Below are positions 25,322 to 34,736 of a DNA stretch of 63,663 bases, one piece after another. Under the pieces are notes generated by a model. That model was not told where the DNA came from. It saw only the letters and a list, made by a program, of their open reading frames with translations, and ran no database searches. Source of the DNA: Mesorhizobium sp. (GTDB taxonomy: Bacteria; Pseudomonadota; Alphaproteobacteria; Rhizobiales; Rhizobiaceae); contig JAPUFC010000063.1 in assembly GCA_027492275.1 (NCBI GenBank), positions 1-63,663 on the forward strand. The letters run 5' to 3'. Position 1 is the first letter of the stretch, and every line of letters starts with the position of its first letter. A program made the translations under genes and the position numbers.

Positions 25322-26260
25322 TCACGCCCGCGGGTGAGCCGCTTCGTAGATGTCGAGCAGGCGGGTGGTGTCCACCGCCGTGTAGATCTGCGTGGTCGAC
25401 AGGCTGGCATGGCCGAGCAGCTCCTGGATGGTGCGCAGGTCGCCGCCGGCGGCCAGAAGATGCGTGGCGAAGGAGTGGCGCAGCGCGTGCGGCGTCGCCG
25501 TTTCCGGCAGACCCATACCGGAGCGCAGCCTTTGCATGGCGCGCTGGATGATCGCCGCGGCCAGCGGCCCGCCGCGCGCGCCGCGGAACAGGGGCTTTTC
25601 CGCTTCCGGCGGATAGGGGCAGAGCGCGCGGTAGCTTTCCAGCGCGCGCACCGCCGCCGGAAGGACCGGCACCAGCCGCGTCTTGCCGCCCTTGCCCGTT
25701 ACCCGCAGCATGCCGGACCGGGCGTCCGGCAGGTCGCCTTCCGTCAGGCCGAGCGCCTCCGAGATGCGCAGGCCGCACCCATAGAGCAGGGTGAGGACGG
25801 CGGCGTCGCGCGCCGCGATCCACGGCTCCTCGGCGAGCTGCGTCTGCGCCTCCACGACGCGCCGCGCATCCGGCGCGGTGAGCGGCTTGGGCAGCGATTT
25901 CGGCTGCTTCGGCGCGCGCAGGGCGGCGGCCCCGGCCGCGTTGGCCAGCCCGCGCCGCTCGAGGTAGCGCAGGAAGGAGCGGACGCCGGCAAGGCCGCGT
26001 CCCAGCGTCCTGCTGCCCACGCCCTCCTTGCGCCGCGCGGCGAGGAAGGCGCGCAGATCGGCGGGCCTCAGCGCGGCCACGTCGCCGAGGCCAGGCGGCC
26101 CGCCGCAATGCCCGGTCAGGAAATGCAGGAACTGCCGGCTGTCGCGCTCATAGGCGTCGAGGGTCAGCGCGGAAAGCCGGCGCTCGCCGCCGAGGCTCTT
26201 CAGCCAGGCCTCGCGCGCGTTCTGCAGGTCGGGTTTCGCCAGGATCAGGAATTCCTGCAT
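25322..26260 (-). CDS. xerC: Tyrosine recombinase XerC
   Basis: XerC is a site-specific recombinase that, with XerD, resolves chromosome dimers at dif. The 312-residue protein has the core-binding N-terminal SAM-like domain (about 10-110) and the catalytic domain with the expected residues: Arg in YGCGLRISEALGL, Lys in GKGGKTRLVPVL, His/Arg in HALRHSFATHLLA, His in LLGHASLSTTQ and Tyr in TQIYTAVDTT. ATG at 26260. It is divergent from rimM with about 70 bases between. FtsK, which activates this reaction, is also in this window. Confidence 0.94.
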   Translation of the reverse strand: MQEFLILAKPDLQNAREAWLKSLGGERRLSALTLDAYERDSRQFLHFLTGHCGGPPGLGDVAALRPADLRAFLAARRKEGVGSRTLGRGLAGVRSFLRYLERRGLANAAGAAALRAPKQPKSLPKPLTAPDARRVVEAQTQLAEEPWIAARDAAVLTLLYGCGLRISEALGLTEGDLPDARSGMLRVTGKGGKTRLVPVLPAAVRALESYRALCPYPPEAEKPLFRGARGGPLAAAIIQRAMQRLRSGMGLPETATPHALRHSFATHLLAAGGDLRTIQELLGHASLSTTQIYTAVDTTRLLDIYEAAHPRA

Positions 26261-26329
26261 TGGCAGCGCCGTCTCGATTGAACTAAGTAAACCCTTGCTT
26301 ATCCCGGTTAGCCGAGTGTGAAGGACAGA

Positions 26330-26896
26330 GTGAGCAAGCCCAAAAATCCGGTGCAGATGGCCGTGATCGGCGCCGCCCACGGCATCAGGGGCGAGTTGCG
26401 CGTGAAGAGCTTCACGGCCGACCCTCTGGCTCTGGCCGACTACGGCCCGCTGTTCTCCGAGGACGGCCGCGCCTTCGAGATCGCCGCCATCCGCCCGGCC
26501 GGCGCCATGGTGGTCGTCCGCTTCGAGGGAATCGCCGACCGCAGCGCCGCCGAGGCGCTGACCGGCACCGCGCTGTTCGTGGACCGCGCCATCCTGCCCG
26601 ACGCCGGCGAGGAGGAGTTCTACCACGCCGATCTCGTCGGGCTCGCCGTGCGCGACGGGACGGGCGCGGTTTTCGGCCGGATCGCGGCGGTGCAGAATTT
26701 CGGCGGCGGCGACATTCTGGAGATCGCCGGTCCGGGACGCGGCGGCGTCATGGTGCCGTTCACCCGCGCCGCCGTGCCGGAAATCCACGTCGCGGCCGGC
26801 TACGTCGTCGTCGACCGCGACGCCGCCGGGCTGAACGCCGGCGACGACGACGAGGAGCGCCCGCGCGGCCCGAAAGAATCGGGCGGCAACCGATGA
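26330..26896 (+). CDS. rimM: Ribosome maturation factor RimM
   Basis: RimM helps mature the 30S head around protein S19. The 188-residue protein has the N-terminal RimM domain ([20 protein letters not shown]) and a PRC-barrel (about residues 95-165, [20 protein letters not shown]), then a charged tail. I prefer the GTG at 26330, because AAGGA lies just upstream; a GTG at 26318 is possible. Its stop overlaps the trmD start (ATGA). In relatives rpsP lies immediately upstream; here rpsP is 28 kb away and xerC is the neighbour. Confidence 0.93.
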   Translation: MSKPKNPVQMAVIGAAHGIRGELRVKSFTADPLALADYGPLFSEDGRAFEIAAIRPAGAMVVVRFEGIADRSAAEALTGTALFVDRAILPDAGEEEFYHADLVGLAVRDGTGAVFGRIAAVQNFGGGDILEIAGPGRGGVMVPFTRAAVPEIHVAAGYVVVDRDAAGLNAGDDDEERPRGPKESGGNR

Positions 26897-27597
26897 GCTT
26901 TCGCGCCTCGGTGCTGACCCTCTATCCCGAGATGTTTCCGGGCATGCTCGGCCTGTCGCTGGCCGGACGCGCGCTCGGCTCCGGCATCTGGTCGCTGGAG
27001 ACGGTGCAGATCCGCGACTTCGCCGCCGACCGCCACCGCACGGTGGACGACACGCCAGCCGGCGGCGGCGCGGGCATGGTGATGCGCGCCGACATCCTCG
27101 CCGCCGCCATCGACGCCACCGCGCCCGCCGGCGACGGCCGTCCGCGCCTTCTGATGAGCCCGCGCGGCAGGCCGCTGACGCAGGCGCGCGTGCGCGCGCT
27201 GGCCGCCGGACCCGGCGCGGTCGTCGTCTGCGGCCGCTTCGAGGGCGTCGACCAGCGCGTCATCGACGCGCGCGGGCTGGAGGAGGTGTCGGTCGGCGAC
27301 TACATCCTCTCCGGCGGCGAGCCGGCGGCGCACATCCTGCTCGACGCGGTGGTGCGGTTGCTGCCGGGCGTCATGGGCAATGCGCGGTCGGGCGAGCAGG
27401 AAAGCTTCGAGCACGGCCTGCTGGAGCACCCGCACTACACCCGTCCGCAGATCTTCGAGGGAGAGCCCATCCCCGACGTCCTGACGTCCGGCAACCATGC
27501 CCGCATAGAGGCCTGGCGGCGGCAGCAGGCTCGGCGGCTGACGACCGAGCGCCGTCCCGACCTGCCGGGAGCGGCGGCTCAGCCCTTGGTGAAATAG
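26893..27597 (+). CDS. trmD: tRNA (guanine-N1)-methyltransferase TrmD
   Basis: TrmD makes m1G37 in tRNAs, guarding against frameshifting. The 234-residue SPOUT-class enzyme has the knotted SAM site ([20 protein letters not shown], about residues 135-155) and the family segments [26 protein letters not shown] and [20 protein letters not shown]. It overlaps rimM by four bases (ATGA), consistent with coupling. Its last 19 bases overlap, tail to tail, the end of the leftward TauE/SafE gene. Confidence 0.97.
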   Translation: MSFRASVLTLYPEMFPGMLGLSLAGRALGSGIWSLETVQIRDFAADRHRTVDDTPAGGGAGMVMRADILAAAIDATAPAGDGRPRLLMSPRGRPLTQARVRALAAGPGAVVVCGRFEGVDQRVIDARGLEEVSVGDYILSGGEPAAHILLDAVVRLLPGVMGNARSGEQESFEHGLLEHPHYTRPQIFEGEPIPDVLTSGNHARIEAWRRQQARRLTTERRPDLPGAAAQPLVK

Positions 27598-28358
27598 TAG
27601 ACGGCCAGGCCCAGACCCACCGCGACGACGATGCCGCGCATCACCGTCTGCGGCACGCGCCGGGCGACCCAGACGCCGCAATAGCCGCCGAGCGCGACGG
27701 CGGGGATCATGACGATCGCCTCCGGCCAGGCCACCACGCCGCCGCCGACGAAGACGAGGATGGCGACCGCCGCGATGACCGTGGCCAGCATGTTCTTCAG
27801 CGCGTTCAGGCGGTGGTAGTCGCCGCTCTGCGTCAGGCCGAGCGTCGCCAGCATCATCACCCCCATGCCGGCGCCGAAGAAGCCGCCATAGACAGCGGTG
27901 AAGAACTGCACCACGGAGCCGGTCAGCGAGCCGACCTTCGGCGCCGCGCCCGCCCTGGGCTTCGGCTTCAGCCACGGCCCGGCGGCGAACAGCGCCGTCG
28001 CTGCGATCAGCAGCCAGGGCACCATGGCGCGGAAGGAGGGGTTGTCGAGCACCAGCAGGATCAGCGAACCGGCGAGGGCGCCGAGGGCCGAGATGGCGCA
28101 CAGCGTCAGCGCGCCGCGCCAGAACGTCCTGATGTCCGACCAGTAGGCGAGCGTCGAGGTGACGTAGCCCGGGAACTGCGTGATCGACGAGGTGGCGTTG
28201 GCGACGATGGGCGGGATGCCGACCACCGACAGCGCCCCGAAGGTCAGGAAGGTGCCGCCGCCGGCGACGGCGTTCACCATGCCCGCGAAGAAGCCGGAGG
28301 CGAACAGGAGAAAGGCGGAGAAGACTGTCACGGCGAAAATCCCGGCGCGGATGGACAC
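27579..28358 (-). CDS. TauE/SafE-type membrane transporter
   Basis: A 259-residue polytopic protein of about eight hydrophobic segments, recognised as a TauE/SafE (TSUP) family permease. Typical features are the early [20 protein letters not shown] and the second-half repeat [20 protein letters not shown]. The family exports or imports sulfite, sulfonates or other organosulfur anions; the substrate here is unknown. GTG start at 28358. The gene sits between trmD and rplS on the opposite strand and overlaps the 3' end of trmD by 19 bases. Confidence 0.88.
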   Translation of the reverse strand: MSIRAGIFAVTVFSAFLLFASGFFAGMVNAVAGGGTFLTFGALSVVGIPPIVANATSSITQFPGYVTSTLAYWSDIRTFWRGALTLCAISALGALAGSLILLVLDNPSFRAMVPWLLIAATALFAAGPWLKPKPRAGAAPKVGSLTGSVVQFFTAVYGGFFGAGMGVMMLATLGLTQSGDYHRLNALKNMLATVIAAVAILVFVGGGVVAWPEAIVMIPAVALGGYCGVWVARRVPQTVMRGIVVAVGLGLAVYYFTKG

Positions 28359-28442
28359 GGCCTGGACCAGCCGACGGACCGGAGATAACAGCCGCTCGCG
28401 CGCCGGTCGAGAATCCCAGCGCAGAAATCGGTTGGGACAGGC

Positions 28443-28471
28443 GTGACAAGGCGGGCAATCTGGTGTATCGC
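28443..28471 (+). promoter_or_regulatory. Candidate rplS promoter
   Basis: GTGACA (28443-28448) and TATCGC (28466-28471) are separated by 17 bases. The first matches the -35 consensus at five of six positions; the second is weaker. It would give a leader of about 165 bases before rplS. Confidence 0.35.
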
Positions 28472-28642
28472 CCCCGCCGAACCGGAAAGATTCCGGGATC
28501 CGTCATAAGGACGGTGAAACCGCCCCTGCCCGACCGCGACGCGGAAGGGCATAGCCCAGCGGCCTTTCCGATCGGCACGATCGGGGTCTGCGAGGCGAGC
28601 GCCGGGCGCTCTGGCTGTCGAGAACAGATAAAGGATTATGCC

Positions 28643-29128
28643 ATGGACCTTATCGCCCAGCTCGAGGCCGAGCAGGCCGCCAAGATCGAAGCCAAGCGCA
28701 CGCTGCCCGAATTCCAGCCCGGCGACACGGTGCGCGTGCAGGTGCGCGTCACGGAAGGCTCGCGCACCCGCGTGCAGGCCTATGAGGGCGTCGTCATCGC
28801 CCGCTCCGGCGCCGGCCTGAACGAGAACTTCACGGTGCGCAAGATTTCCTACGGCGAGGGCGTGGAGCGCGTGTTCCCGGTCTATTCGCCGATGGTCGAG
28901 GGCGTCGAGGTCGTGCGCCGCGGCAAGGTGCGCCGCGCCAAGCTCTATTACCTGCGCGACCGCCGCGGCAAGTCCGCCCGCATCACCGAGAACACCGGCG
29001 TGCGCGCCCGCAAGCTCAACGACGCCGAGCGCGAGGCCGCGGCAGCCGAGCGCGCCCGCATCGAGGCCGAGAAGGTCGCGGCCGCCGAGGCGCTGGCCAA
29101 GGAGAAGCCCGCCGACGCCGCCGAATAG
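28643..29128 (+). CDS. rplS: 50S ribosomal protein L19
   Basis: L19 sits at the 30S-50S interface. The 161-residue protein starts [14 protein letters not shown] with AAAGGA upstream, and carries the conserved core [39 protein letters not shown] and [14 protein letters not shown]. About 40 extra C-terminal residues, rich in Ala, Glu and Arg, extend it beyond the bacterial minimum; this extension is common in alphaproteobacteria. It follows trmD in direction but is separated by the opposite-strand transporter, so it needs its own promoter. Confidence 0.97.
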   Translation: MDLIAQLEAEQAAKIEAKRTLPEFQPGDTVRVQVRVTEGSRTRVQAYEGVVIARSGAGLNENFTVRKISYGEGVERVFPVYSPMVEGVEVVRRGKVRRAKLYYLRDRRGKSARITENTGVRARKLNDAEREAAAAERARIEAEKVAAAEALAKEKPADAAE

Positions 29129-29150
29129 GCTGGCAAGACGACAACAGCGG

Positions 29151-29175
29151 AAGGCGGCTGCGGCCGCCTTTTTTG
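29151..29175 (+). terminator. Intrinsic terminator of rplS
   Basis: The stem aaggcggc / gccgcctt with loop tgcg is followed directly by a run of T. It lies 22 bases after the rplS stop and is a textbook Rho-independent terminator. Confidence 0.9.
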
Positions 29176-29226
29176 TTGCGCCCACCTATGGTCTGGTCTC
29201 CGATGGGATATGCGGGGAAAAGCGCC

Positions 29227-29703
29227 ATGGACGGATACAGGCCGGGCTGTCTCGGTGACATCGTGGCGCTGCACGCACGCTACTACGCGCGCGAATGGAG
29301 TTTCGGTCTCGCCTTCGAGGCCAAGGTCGCCACCGAGCTCGCGGAATTCCTGTCCCGTATGGATCTGTCCCGCGACCTGTTCGTCGCCGCGTATGACGGC
29401 GACCGTCTGGCGGGCTCGATCGTGGTCGACGTGAGCGGTGGCGGACCGGAGGGCGCGCATCTGCGCTGGTTCATCGTTTCGGACGAAGCGCGCGGGACCG
29501 GGCTCGGCGCCGCCTTGATGGGCCGGGCCATGCACTTCTGCGACGCGCAGGGCGTGCGGCGCGTCTGGCTGACCACCTTCCGGGGACTTGATGCCGCGCG
29601 CCGTCTCTACGAGCGACACGGCTTCCGGCTGGCCGGGGAACGCGCCGAGGACCAATGGCAGGGCGGCGTTGTCGAGCAACGCTTCGTGCGCGAACTCGTC
29701 TGA
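29227..29703 (+). CDS. GNAT family N-acetyltransferase
   Basis: A 158-residue GNAT-fold acetyltransferase. The acetyl-CoA-binding motif A is visible as LRWFIVSDEARGTGLGAALM (about residues 79-98), followed by motif B in WLTTFRGLDAARRLYERHGF. The substrate is not predictable. ATG 29227 has GGGGA eight bases upstream; in-frame ATGs at 29203 and 29188 are less well placed. It starts about 50 bases after the rplS terminator and converges with sdhB. Confidence 0.82.
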   Translation: MDGYRPGCLGDIVALHARYYAREWSFGLAFEAKVATELAEFLSRMDLSRDLFVAAYDGDRLAGSIVVDVSGGGPEGAHLRWFIVSDEARGTGLGAALMGRAMHFCDAQGVRRVWLTTFRGLDAARRLYERHGFRLAGERAEDQWQGGVVEQRFVRELV

Positions 29704-29737
29704 AAAGACCGCCGCAGGCGCGGAAGACGGCGACCGC

Positions 29738-30517
29738 TCAGACGCGCCGCTCGACCATCATCTTCTTGATCTCGGCGATCGCCTTGGCCGGGTTGAGGCC
29801 CTTGGGGCAGGTCTGCGCGCAGTTCATGATCGTGTGGCAGCGATAGAGCCGGAACGGGTCCTCCAGCTCGTCCAGCCGCTCGCCCGTCGCCTCGTCGCGG
29901 GAATCGATCAGCCAGCGATAGGCCTGCAGAAGCACGGCGGGGCCGAGATAGCGCTCGCCGTTCCACCAGTAGCTCGGGCAGGAGGTCTGGCAGCAGAAGC
30001 ACAGGATGCACTCGTAGAGCCCGTCCAGCTTCTGGCGGTCCTCATGGCTCTGCAGCCATTCCTTCGCCGGCTGCGGCGACACCGTCTTCAGATATGGGTC
30101 GATGGAGGCGAGCTGCGCGTAGGGCACGGTGAGGTCCGGCACCAGGTCCTTGACCACCGGCATGTGCGGCAGCGGGTAGATCTTCACCGTGCCGCTGATC
30201 TCGTCGACGCCCTTGGTGCAGGCCAGCGTGTTGCCGCCGTCGATGTTCATCGAGCAGGAGCCGCAGATGCCCTCGCGGCAGGAGCGGCGGAAGGTCAGCG
30301 TCGGGTCGATCCTGTTCTTGATGTAGAGCAGCGCGTCGAGCACCATCGGCCCGCAATCGTCCATGTCGACGTAATAGGTGTCGACGCGCGGATTCTCCGC
30401 ATCGTCCGGCGACCAGCGATAGATGCGGTACTCCCGCAGATTGGTCGCGCCCTGCGGCTTCGGCCAGGTCTTTCCCGGCGTGATCCTGGAGTTCCGGGGG
30501 AGGGTGAGTTCGACCAT
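29738..30517 (-). CDS. sdhB: Succinate dehydrogenase iron-sulfur subunit
   Basis: SdhB passes electrons from FAD in SdhA to ubiquinone. The 259-residue protein binds a [2Fe-2S] cluster through [15 protein letters not shown] with a downstream ACTKG Cys. It binds [4Fe-4S] and [3Fe-4S] clusters through [16 protein letters not shown] and [18 protein letters not shown] 30517 opens [12 protein letters not shown]. It is the last gene of the leftward sdhC-sdhD-sdhA-sdhB operon, 11 bases after sdhA. No clear intrinsic terminator follows. Confidence 0.97.
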   Translation of the reverse strand: MVELTLPRNSRITPGKTWPKPQGATNLREYRIYRWSPDDAENPRVDTYYVDMDDCGPMVLDALLYIKNRIDPTLTFRRSCREGICGSCSMNIDGGNTLACTKGVDEISGTVKIYPLPHMPVVKDLVPDLTVPYAQLASIDPYLKTVSPQPAKEWLQSHEDRQKLDGLYECILCFCCQTSCPSYWWNGERYLGPAVLLQAYRWLIDSRDEATGERLDELEDPFRLYRCHTIMNCAQTCPKGLNPAKAIAEIKKMMVERRV

Positions 30518-30528
30518 CGCTCGAGCCT

Positions 30529-32373
30529 CTAATACACCCGCGCCTTGGGCGCGATCTTGGCCGGGTCGATGCCGCCTTCCGAAAGGGGGAGCATCGTCTC
30601 GGTATGGACGGGGCGGTAGGTGAGCGTCACCTTGCCGGTTTCGTCGACATGGGCCAGCGTGTGCTTGCGCCAGTTGGCGTCGTCGCGGGCGGAAAAGTCC
30701 TCGCGCGCGTGTGCCCCGCGGCTTTCCTTGCGGGCTTCCGCGCCATAGACCGTGGCGACGGCGTTGGCCATCAGATTCTCCAGCTCCAGCGTCTCCACCA
30801 GATCGGAGTTCCAGATCATCGAGCGGTCGGTGACCTTGATGTCCTTGAGCTCGCCCCAGATCGCCGAGATGCGCTCGCAGCCGCTTTCCAGCGACTCCTG
30901 TGTGCGGAACACGGCGGCGTCGTCCTGCATGGCGCGCTGCATCTTGTCGCGCAGAACCGCTGTCGGCGAGCCGCCGTCGGCATGGCGAAGCCGGTCGAAG
31001 CGGGTCATGATCCTGTCCACCGACGCCTTGTCGGCATCCGGGATCGCCGTCTTGCGGTCGACGACCTGTCCGGCGCGGATGGCGGCGGCGCGGCCGAAGA
31101 CGACGAGGTCGATCAGCGAGTTGGAGCCGAGCCGGTTGGCGCCGTGCACCGAGGCGCAGCCCGCCTCGCCCACCGCCATCAGGCCGGGGAAGACGCGATC
31201 CGGGTATTCCGGCGTCGGGTCCAGCACCTCGCCCCAATAGTTGGTCGGGATGCCGCCCATGTTGTAGTGCACCGTCGGCAGCACCGGGATCGGCTCCTTG
31301 GTGAGGTCGACGCCGGCGAAGATCTTGGCCGATTCGGAGATGCCCGGCAGCCGCTCGTGCAGCACGGCCGGATCGAGATGGTCGAGATGCAGGAAGATGT
31401 GGTCCTTGTTCCTGCCGACGCCGCGCCCCTCGCGGATCTCCAGCGTCATGCAGCGCGAGACGACGTCTCGCGAGGCGAGGTCCTTGGCCGACGGCGCGTA
31501 GCGCTCCATGAAGCGCTCGCCCTCGGAATTGACCAGGTAGCCGCCCTCGCCGCGCGCGCCCTCGGTGATCAGGCAGCCCGAGCCGTAGATGCCGGTCGGG
31601 TGGAACTGCACGAACTCCATGTCCTGCAGCGGCAGTCCGGCGCGCACCGCCATGCCGCCGCCGTCGCCCGTGCAGGTGTGCGCGGAGGTGGCGGAGAAAT
31701 AGGCGCGGCCGTAGCCGCCCGTCGCCAGCACCACCATCTTGGCCGAGAAGCGGTGGATGGTGCCGTCGTCGAGGTTCCAGGCCACGACGCCGGTGCAGGC
31801 GCCGTCGCTGATGATCAGGTCGAGCGCGAAATACTCCACGAAGAACTGCGCGCTGTGCTTCAGCGACTGGCCGTAGAGCGAATGCAGGATGGCGTGGCCG
31901 GTGCGGTCGGCGGCCGCGCAGGTGCGCTGCACGGGCGGACCGTCGCCATAGTTCATCATATGGCCGCCGAACGGGCGCTGATAGATTTTTCCCTCTTCCG
32001 TGCGGGAAAAGGGAACGCCGTAGTGCTCCAGCTCGTAGACGGCGGCGGGAGCCTCACGCACCATGTATTCCATGGCGTCGGTGTCGCCCAGCCAGTCGGA
32101 GCCCTTGACCGTGTCGTAGAGGTGCCACTGCCACGAATCCGGGCCCATGTTCTGCAGCGAGGCGGCGATGCCCCCCTGCGCCGCCACCGTGTGCGAGCGG
32201 GTCGGAAAGACCTTGGTGATGCAGGCGGTCTTCAGCCCCTGCTCGGCCATGCCGAGCGTGGCGCGCAGGCCGGCGCCGCCCGCGCCGACGACGACGACGT
32301 CGAACTTGTGGTCGACATAGGTGTAGGCCCGGCCTGCGGCGGAAGTGCCCGGTGCAGAATTCGTCTGTGCCAC
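30529..32373 (-). CDS. sdhA: Succinate dehydrogenase flavoprotein subunit
   Basis: SdhA oxidises succinate to fumarate using covalently bound FAD. The 614-residue protein has the FAD motif [20 protein letters not shown], the flavinylated histidine region [20 protein letters not shown] and the active-site loop [20 protein letters not shown]. The capping-domain motif [11 protein letters not shown] is also present. It starts with GTG at 32373, four bases after sdhD. Normal family length, no disruption. Confidence 0.97.
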   Translation of the reverse strand: MAQTNSAPGTSAAGRAYTYVDHKFDVVVVGAGGAGLRATLGMAEQGLKTACITKVFPTRSHTVAAQGGIAASLQNMGPDSWQWHLYDTVKGSDWLGDTDAMEYMVREAPAAVYELEHYGVPFSRTEEGKIYQRPFGGHMMNYGDGPPVQRTCAAADRTGHAILHSLYGQSLKHSAQFFVEYFALDLIISDGACTGVVAWNLDDGTIHRFSAKMVVLATGGYGRAYFSATSAHTCTGDGGGMAVRAGLPLQDMEFVQFHPTGIYGSGCLITEGARGEGGYLVNSEGERFMERYAPSAKDLASRDVVSRCMTLEIREGRGVGRNKDHIFLHLDHLDPAVLHERLPGISESAKIFAGVDLTKEPIPVLPTVHYNMGGIPTNYWGEVLDPTPEYPDRVFPGLMAVGEAGCASVHGANRLGSNSLIDLVVFGRAAAIRAGQVVDRKTAIPDADKASVDRIMTRFDRLRHADGGSPTAVLRDKMQRAMQDDAAVFRTQESLESGCERISAIWGELKDIKVTDRSMIWNSDLVETLELENLMANAVATVYGAEARKESRGAHAREDFSARDDANWRKHTLAHVDETGKVTLTYRPVHTETMLPLSEGGIDPAKIAPKARVY

Positions 32374-32377
32374 GGCG

Positions 32378-32761
32378 TCAGCCCCCGAATGCGATCTTGA
32401 GGATGGAGAACACCGCGGCGGCGCCGATCGCGACGGTGAAGAAGGTGTTGAGCGCCAGCAGCGACAGCTTACCGCCCTCCGCGTGGATGTAGTCCTCGAT
32501 GATGATCTGCATGCCGAGCCGCATGTGATACAGGCCGACCAGGATGAAAAGCCCGATCAGCAGCGCCACCAGCGGCTGCGCCAGCGAGCCGCGCACCGCC
32601 TCGTAGCCCGCGCCGCGCAGCGACAGCAGCCAGCCGACGGCGAAGAGGCTGAGCGGGATCAGCGCCACGGCCGAAAGCCGGATGCTCCAGAAATGGCCGG
32701 TGCCTTCCTTGGCCGAGCCGAGGCCGCGCACCTTGCCGAGCGGGGTTCGCATGTCGGTCAT
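32378..32761 (-). CDS. sdhD: Succinate dehydrogenase membrane anchor subunit SdhD
   Basis: This is the small membrane anchor of succinate dehydrogenase that, with SdhC, holds heme b and the ubiquinone site. The 127-residue protein has three hydrophobic helices (about 30-48, 58-80 and 98-122) and the conserved heme-side motif [17 protein letters not shown]. It lies four bases after sdhC and four bases before sdhA. The motif and position make the call secure. Confidence 0.94.
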   Translation of the reverse strand: MTDMRTPLGKVRGLGSAKEGTGHFWSIRLSAVALIPLSLFAVGWLLSLRGAGYEAVRGSLAQPLVALLIGLFILVGLYHMRLGMQIIIEDYIHAEGGKLSLLALNTFFTVAIGAAAVFSILKIAFGG

Positions 32762-32765
32762 CGTC

Positions 32766-33176
32766 TCACCCCGCGATCAGGAAATAGCCGGCCCAGACCA
32801 GAATGGTCAGCACGACCGAGCCGACCAGCGTGGCCCAGGCGAGGCTGGAGGCCGTGGTCTTCTCGAGCCCGGCGCCGGTGTCCCAGACCAGGTGCCGCAC
32901 GCCGCCCAGCAGATGCACCATCAGCGCCCAGGTGAAGCCGAACAGCACGAGCAGTCCGAACCAGGAGGTCAGCACGGCGTCCGCCAGGCCGAAGCTGTCG
33001 GCCGACGTGGCCAGCGCGATCAGCCACCAGGCGACCAGCAGCGTGCCGACATAGAGCGCGCCGCCGCTGATCCTGTGCAGGATCGACATCGTCATGGTGA
33101 TGGGCCAGCGATAAACGGTCAGGTGAGGCGAGAGCGGGCGGCTGCGCGCGCGCGTCTGGGTAGCTGGCTTCGACAT
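32766..33176 (-). CDS. sdhC: Succinate dehydrogenase cytochrome b556 subunit SdhC
   Basis: SdhC is the other membrane anchor of succinate dehydrogenase. The 136-residue protein has the N-terminal signature RPLSPHLTVYRWPITMTMSI followed by LHRISGGAL, three membrane helices, and the heme-ligand region MVHLLGGVRHLVWDTGAG. ATG 33176 (MSKPATQT) has GGGGAG just upstream; an ATG at 33194 is possible. It is the first gene of the leftward sdh operon, preceded by a good sigma-70-type promoter. Confidence 0.95.
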   Translation of the reverse strand: MSKPATQTRARSRPLSPHLTVYRWPITMTMSILHRISGGALYVGTLLVAWWLIALATSADSFGLADAVLTSWFGLLVLFGFTWALMVHLLGGVRHLVWDTGAGLEKTTASSLAWATLVGSVVLTILVWAGYFLIAG

Positions 33177-33233
33177 GGCTCCCCGAGTCTGCATGGGTCG
33201 TTGCGACCGCTTGGGGCGGCCGGATCGTGAGGC

Positions 33234-33262
33234 GTTCTAAACCGGTTTCCGCAGTGCGTCAA
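33234..33262 (-). promoter_or_regulatory. Promoter of the sdhCDAB operon
   Basis: Read leftward, TTGACG (33262-33257) and TAGAAC (33239-33234) are separated by exactly 17 bases. The -35 matches five of six consensus positions and the -10 four of six. The implied start near 33227 gives a leader of about 50 bases before sdhC. Confidence 0.6.
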
Positions 33263-33413
33263 AGGCCGAAAGCCGTTGAGCAGCCGATATTTAGGCTGGA
33301 AAAGCAGATTAATCGATTGAACATTTTCGCGACATGTCGTGCATGCCCGGATCGGCGAATTAACCATGTTCGGCGAAGGCCCGGTCCGATCGGCGTCAGG
33401 CTCTTAACAATGG

Positions 33414-33428
33414 TTAATAAAGCGTTAA
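33414..33428. promoter_or_regulatory. CtrA-type box TTAA-N7-TTAA
   Basis: TTAATAAAGCGTTAA is a perfect match to the TTAA-N7-TTAA consensus of the alphaproteobacterial cell-cycle regulator CtrA. It lies 47 bases upstream of the small exported protein gene at 33475 and about 250 bases from sdhC. The region is locally AT-rich, so chance is possible. Confidence 0.45.
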
Positions 33429-33474
33429 TCTTTCCGCACGGGCTCGCGAATCGCCCGATGGAAGGAGCACGCTC

Positions 33475-33849
33475 ATGCGTCGTACCGTTCTGGCGCTTCT
33501 TGCGCTGGCGTCCCTCGCCTCCGCCGCCACCCTGGTTCCGGCGGCCGCCGGCGACTATCGCGACCGCGTCTACGCCGACAGCTTCGGCAACCTCGTGGTG
33601 ATCAGCCGGGCCGGCTACAAGCGCATCGTCGTCGGCGCGGGCGAACTCGCGGCGGAACTGCAACGCTATCAGCGCGACGGCAATGCCGGTGCAGGGGCCG
33701 ATGCAGGGACCGGCGCGCGGGGATATGAGGAGCCGTCCGCCGCGTTGCGCGACTGCCGCGCCGGACCGGTCTTCGTGAAGGGCCGCAGCTACATGTACGG
33801 CCTGTCCGAGGGCGAGATGCCCGATCTCGGCAACCGCTGCGTCGACTGA
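33475..33849 (+). CDS. Small exported protein, unknown
   Basis: A 124-residue protein with a signal peptide (MRRTVLALLALASLASAATL, cleavage near AAAG at about residue 26). The mature part begins DYRDRVYADSFGNLVVISRA and ends with a cysteine-bearing region (LRDCRAGPVFVKGRSYMYGL, NRCVD) that could form one disulfide. I recognise no domain. ATG 33475 has GGAAGGAG ten bases upstream. It is divergent from the sdh operon and is followed after four bases by a COG3904-type gene, so the two may form an operon. Confidence 0.75.
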   Translation: MRRTVLALLALASLASAATLVPAAAGDYRDRVYADSFGNLVVISRAGYKRIVVGAGELAAELQRYQRDGNAGAGADAGTGARGYEEPSAALRDCRAGPVFVKGRSYMYGLSEGEMPDLGNRCVD

Positions 33850-33853
33850 CCGA

Positions 33854-34690
33854 ATGACGATGAGCGGCATCGCCCTCGGCCACGGCAGCGCCTTCGGCAG
33901 GCGGGCCGCCGCCGTGCCGGAAGCCGGACGGGCGAAGCCTGTATCGCGCGAAAAAGACTGGACGCGGTGGGCGCTCGCCGCCGTGCTCGCGGGCGCCGTC
34001 GGCTTCATCGCCTCCGACCTCTACGCGCTGGCCCGCGACGGCGGCTGGTGGACGCAACCCGAGACCACCCGCATGCAGGTCTCCGTCCCGGTGGTCGTGT
34101 CCGCCGACGACGGCGCGGAGGCGCCGGATGCGACGCGCGAAACCATAGGGCAGCCGGACGGCGGCCCGATCAGCTTCACGCTTGCCGGCGGCGGCGTTCT
34201 CCTGGCGCGGGGCACCATCGACCAGGGTGCGTCGGCGCGCTTCGCCGAGGAGATCGCCGCGCTCGGCCACCGCATCACCACCATATCGCTCGATTCGCCC
34301 GGCGGCTCGCTCGACGACGCCATGGCGATGGCGACGCTGATCCGCCGCAACGGCCTGCGCACGGAGGTGGCCGACGGAGCGCTGTGCGCCTCCTCGTGCC
34401 CGCTCGTCCTGGCGGGCGGCGTGGCGCGCGCGGTCGGGCGGACCGCCGCCATCGGCGTCCATCAGTTCTATCCCGGCAGGGGAACGCGGCTTGCGCCCGA
34501 CCAGGCGATGGCGGACGCGCAGGCGACGGCCGCGCGCATCGCCCGCCACCTCGCCGGCATGGGGGTCGACCCCGCGCTGTGGCTGCATGCGCTCGATACG
34601 CCGCCTGAGACGCTCTACTATCTCTCCGCAGCGGAACTTTCCCGCTACCGCTTGGTCACCGGCCCGTTGCGGGTCGCCCGCACGGGCTGA
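33854..34690 (+). CDS. COG3904-type ClpP-fold periplasmic protein
   Basis: A 278-residue protein with a cytoplasmic N terminus, one membrane helix (about residues 37-58, WALAAVLAGAVGFIASDLYA) and a periplasmic domain. The domain has a ClpP/crotonase-like pattern: TTISLDSPGGSLDDAMAMAT (oxyanion-type loop, about 141-160) and ADGALCASSCPLVLAGGVAR (about 173-192), with Ser in CASSCP where a nucleophile would lie. Such COG3904 proteins are widespread in rhizobia and uncharacterised. Proteolytic activity is an inference only. The start is four bases after the exported protein gene. Confidence 0.75.
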   Translation: MTMSGIALGHGSAFGRRAAAVPEAGRAKPVSREKDWTRWALAAVLAGAVGFIASDLYALARDGGWWTQPETTRMQVSVPVVVSADDGAEAPDATRETIGQPDGGPISFTLAGGGVLLARGTIDQGASARFAEEIAALGHRITTISLDSPGGSLDDAMAMATLIRRNGLRTEVADGALCASSCPLVLAGGVARAVGRTAAIGVHQFYPGRGTRLAPDQAMADAQATAARIARHLAGMGVDPALWLHALDTPPETLYYLSAAELSRYRLVTGPLRVARTG

Positions 34691-34736
34691 GCGCACAGGC
34701 GCGTAGCTTCGATGCGAGTTCTGCGCCGGGCGAGTT

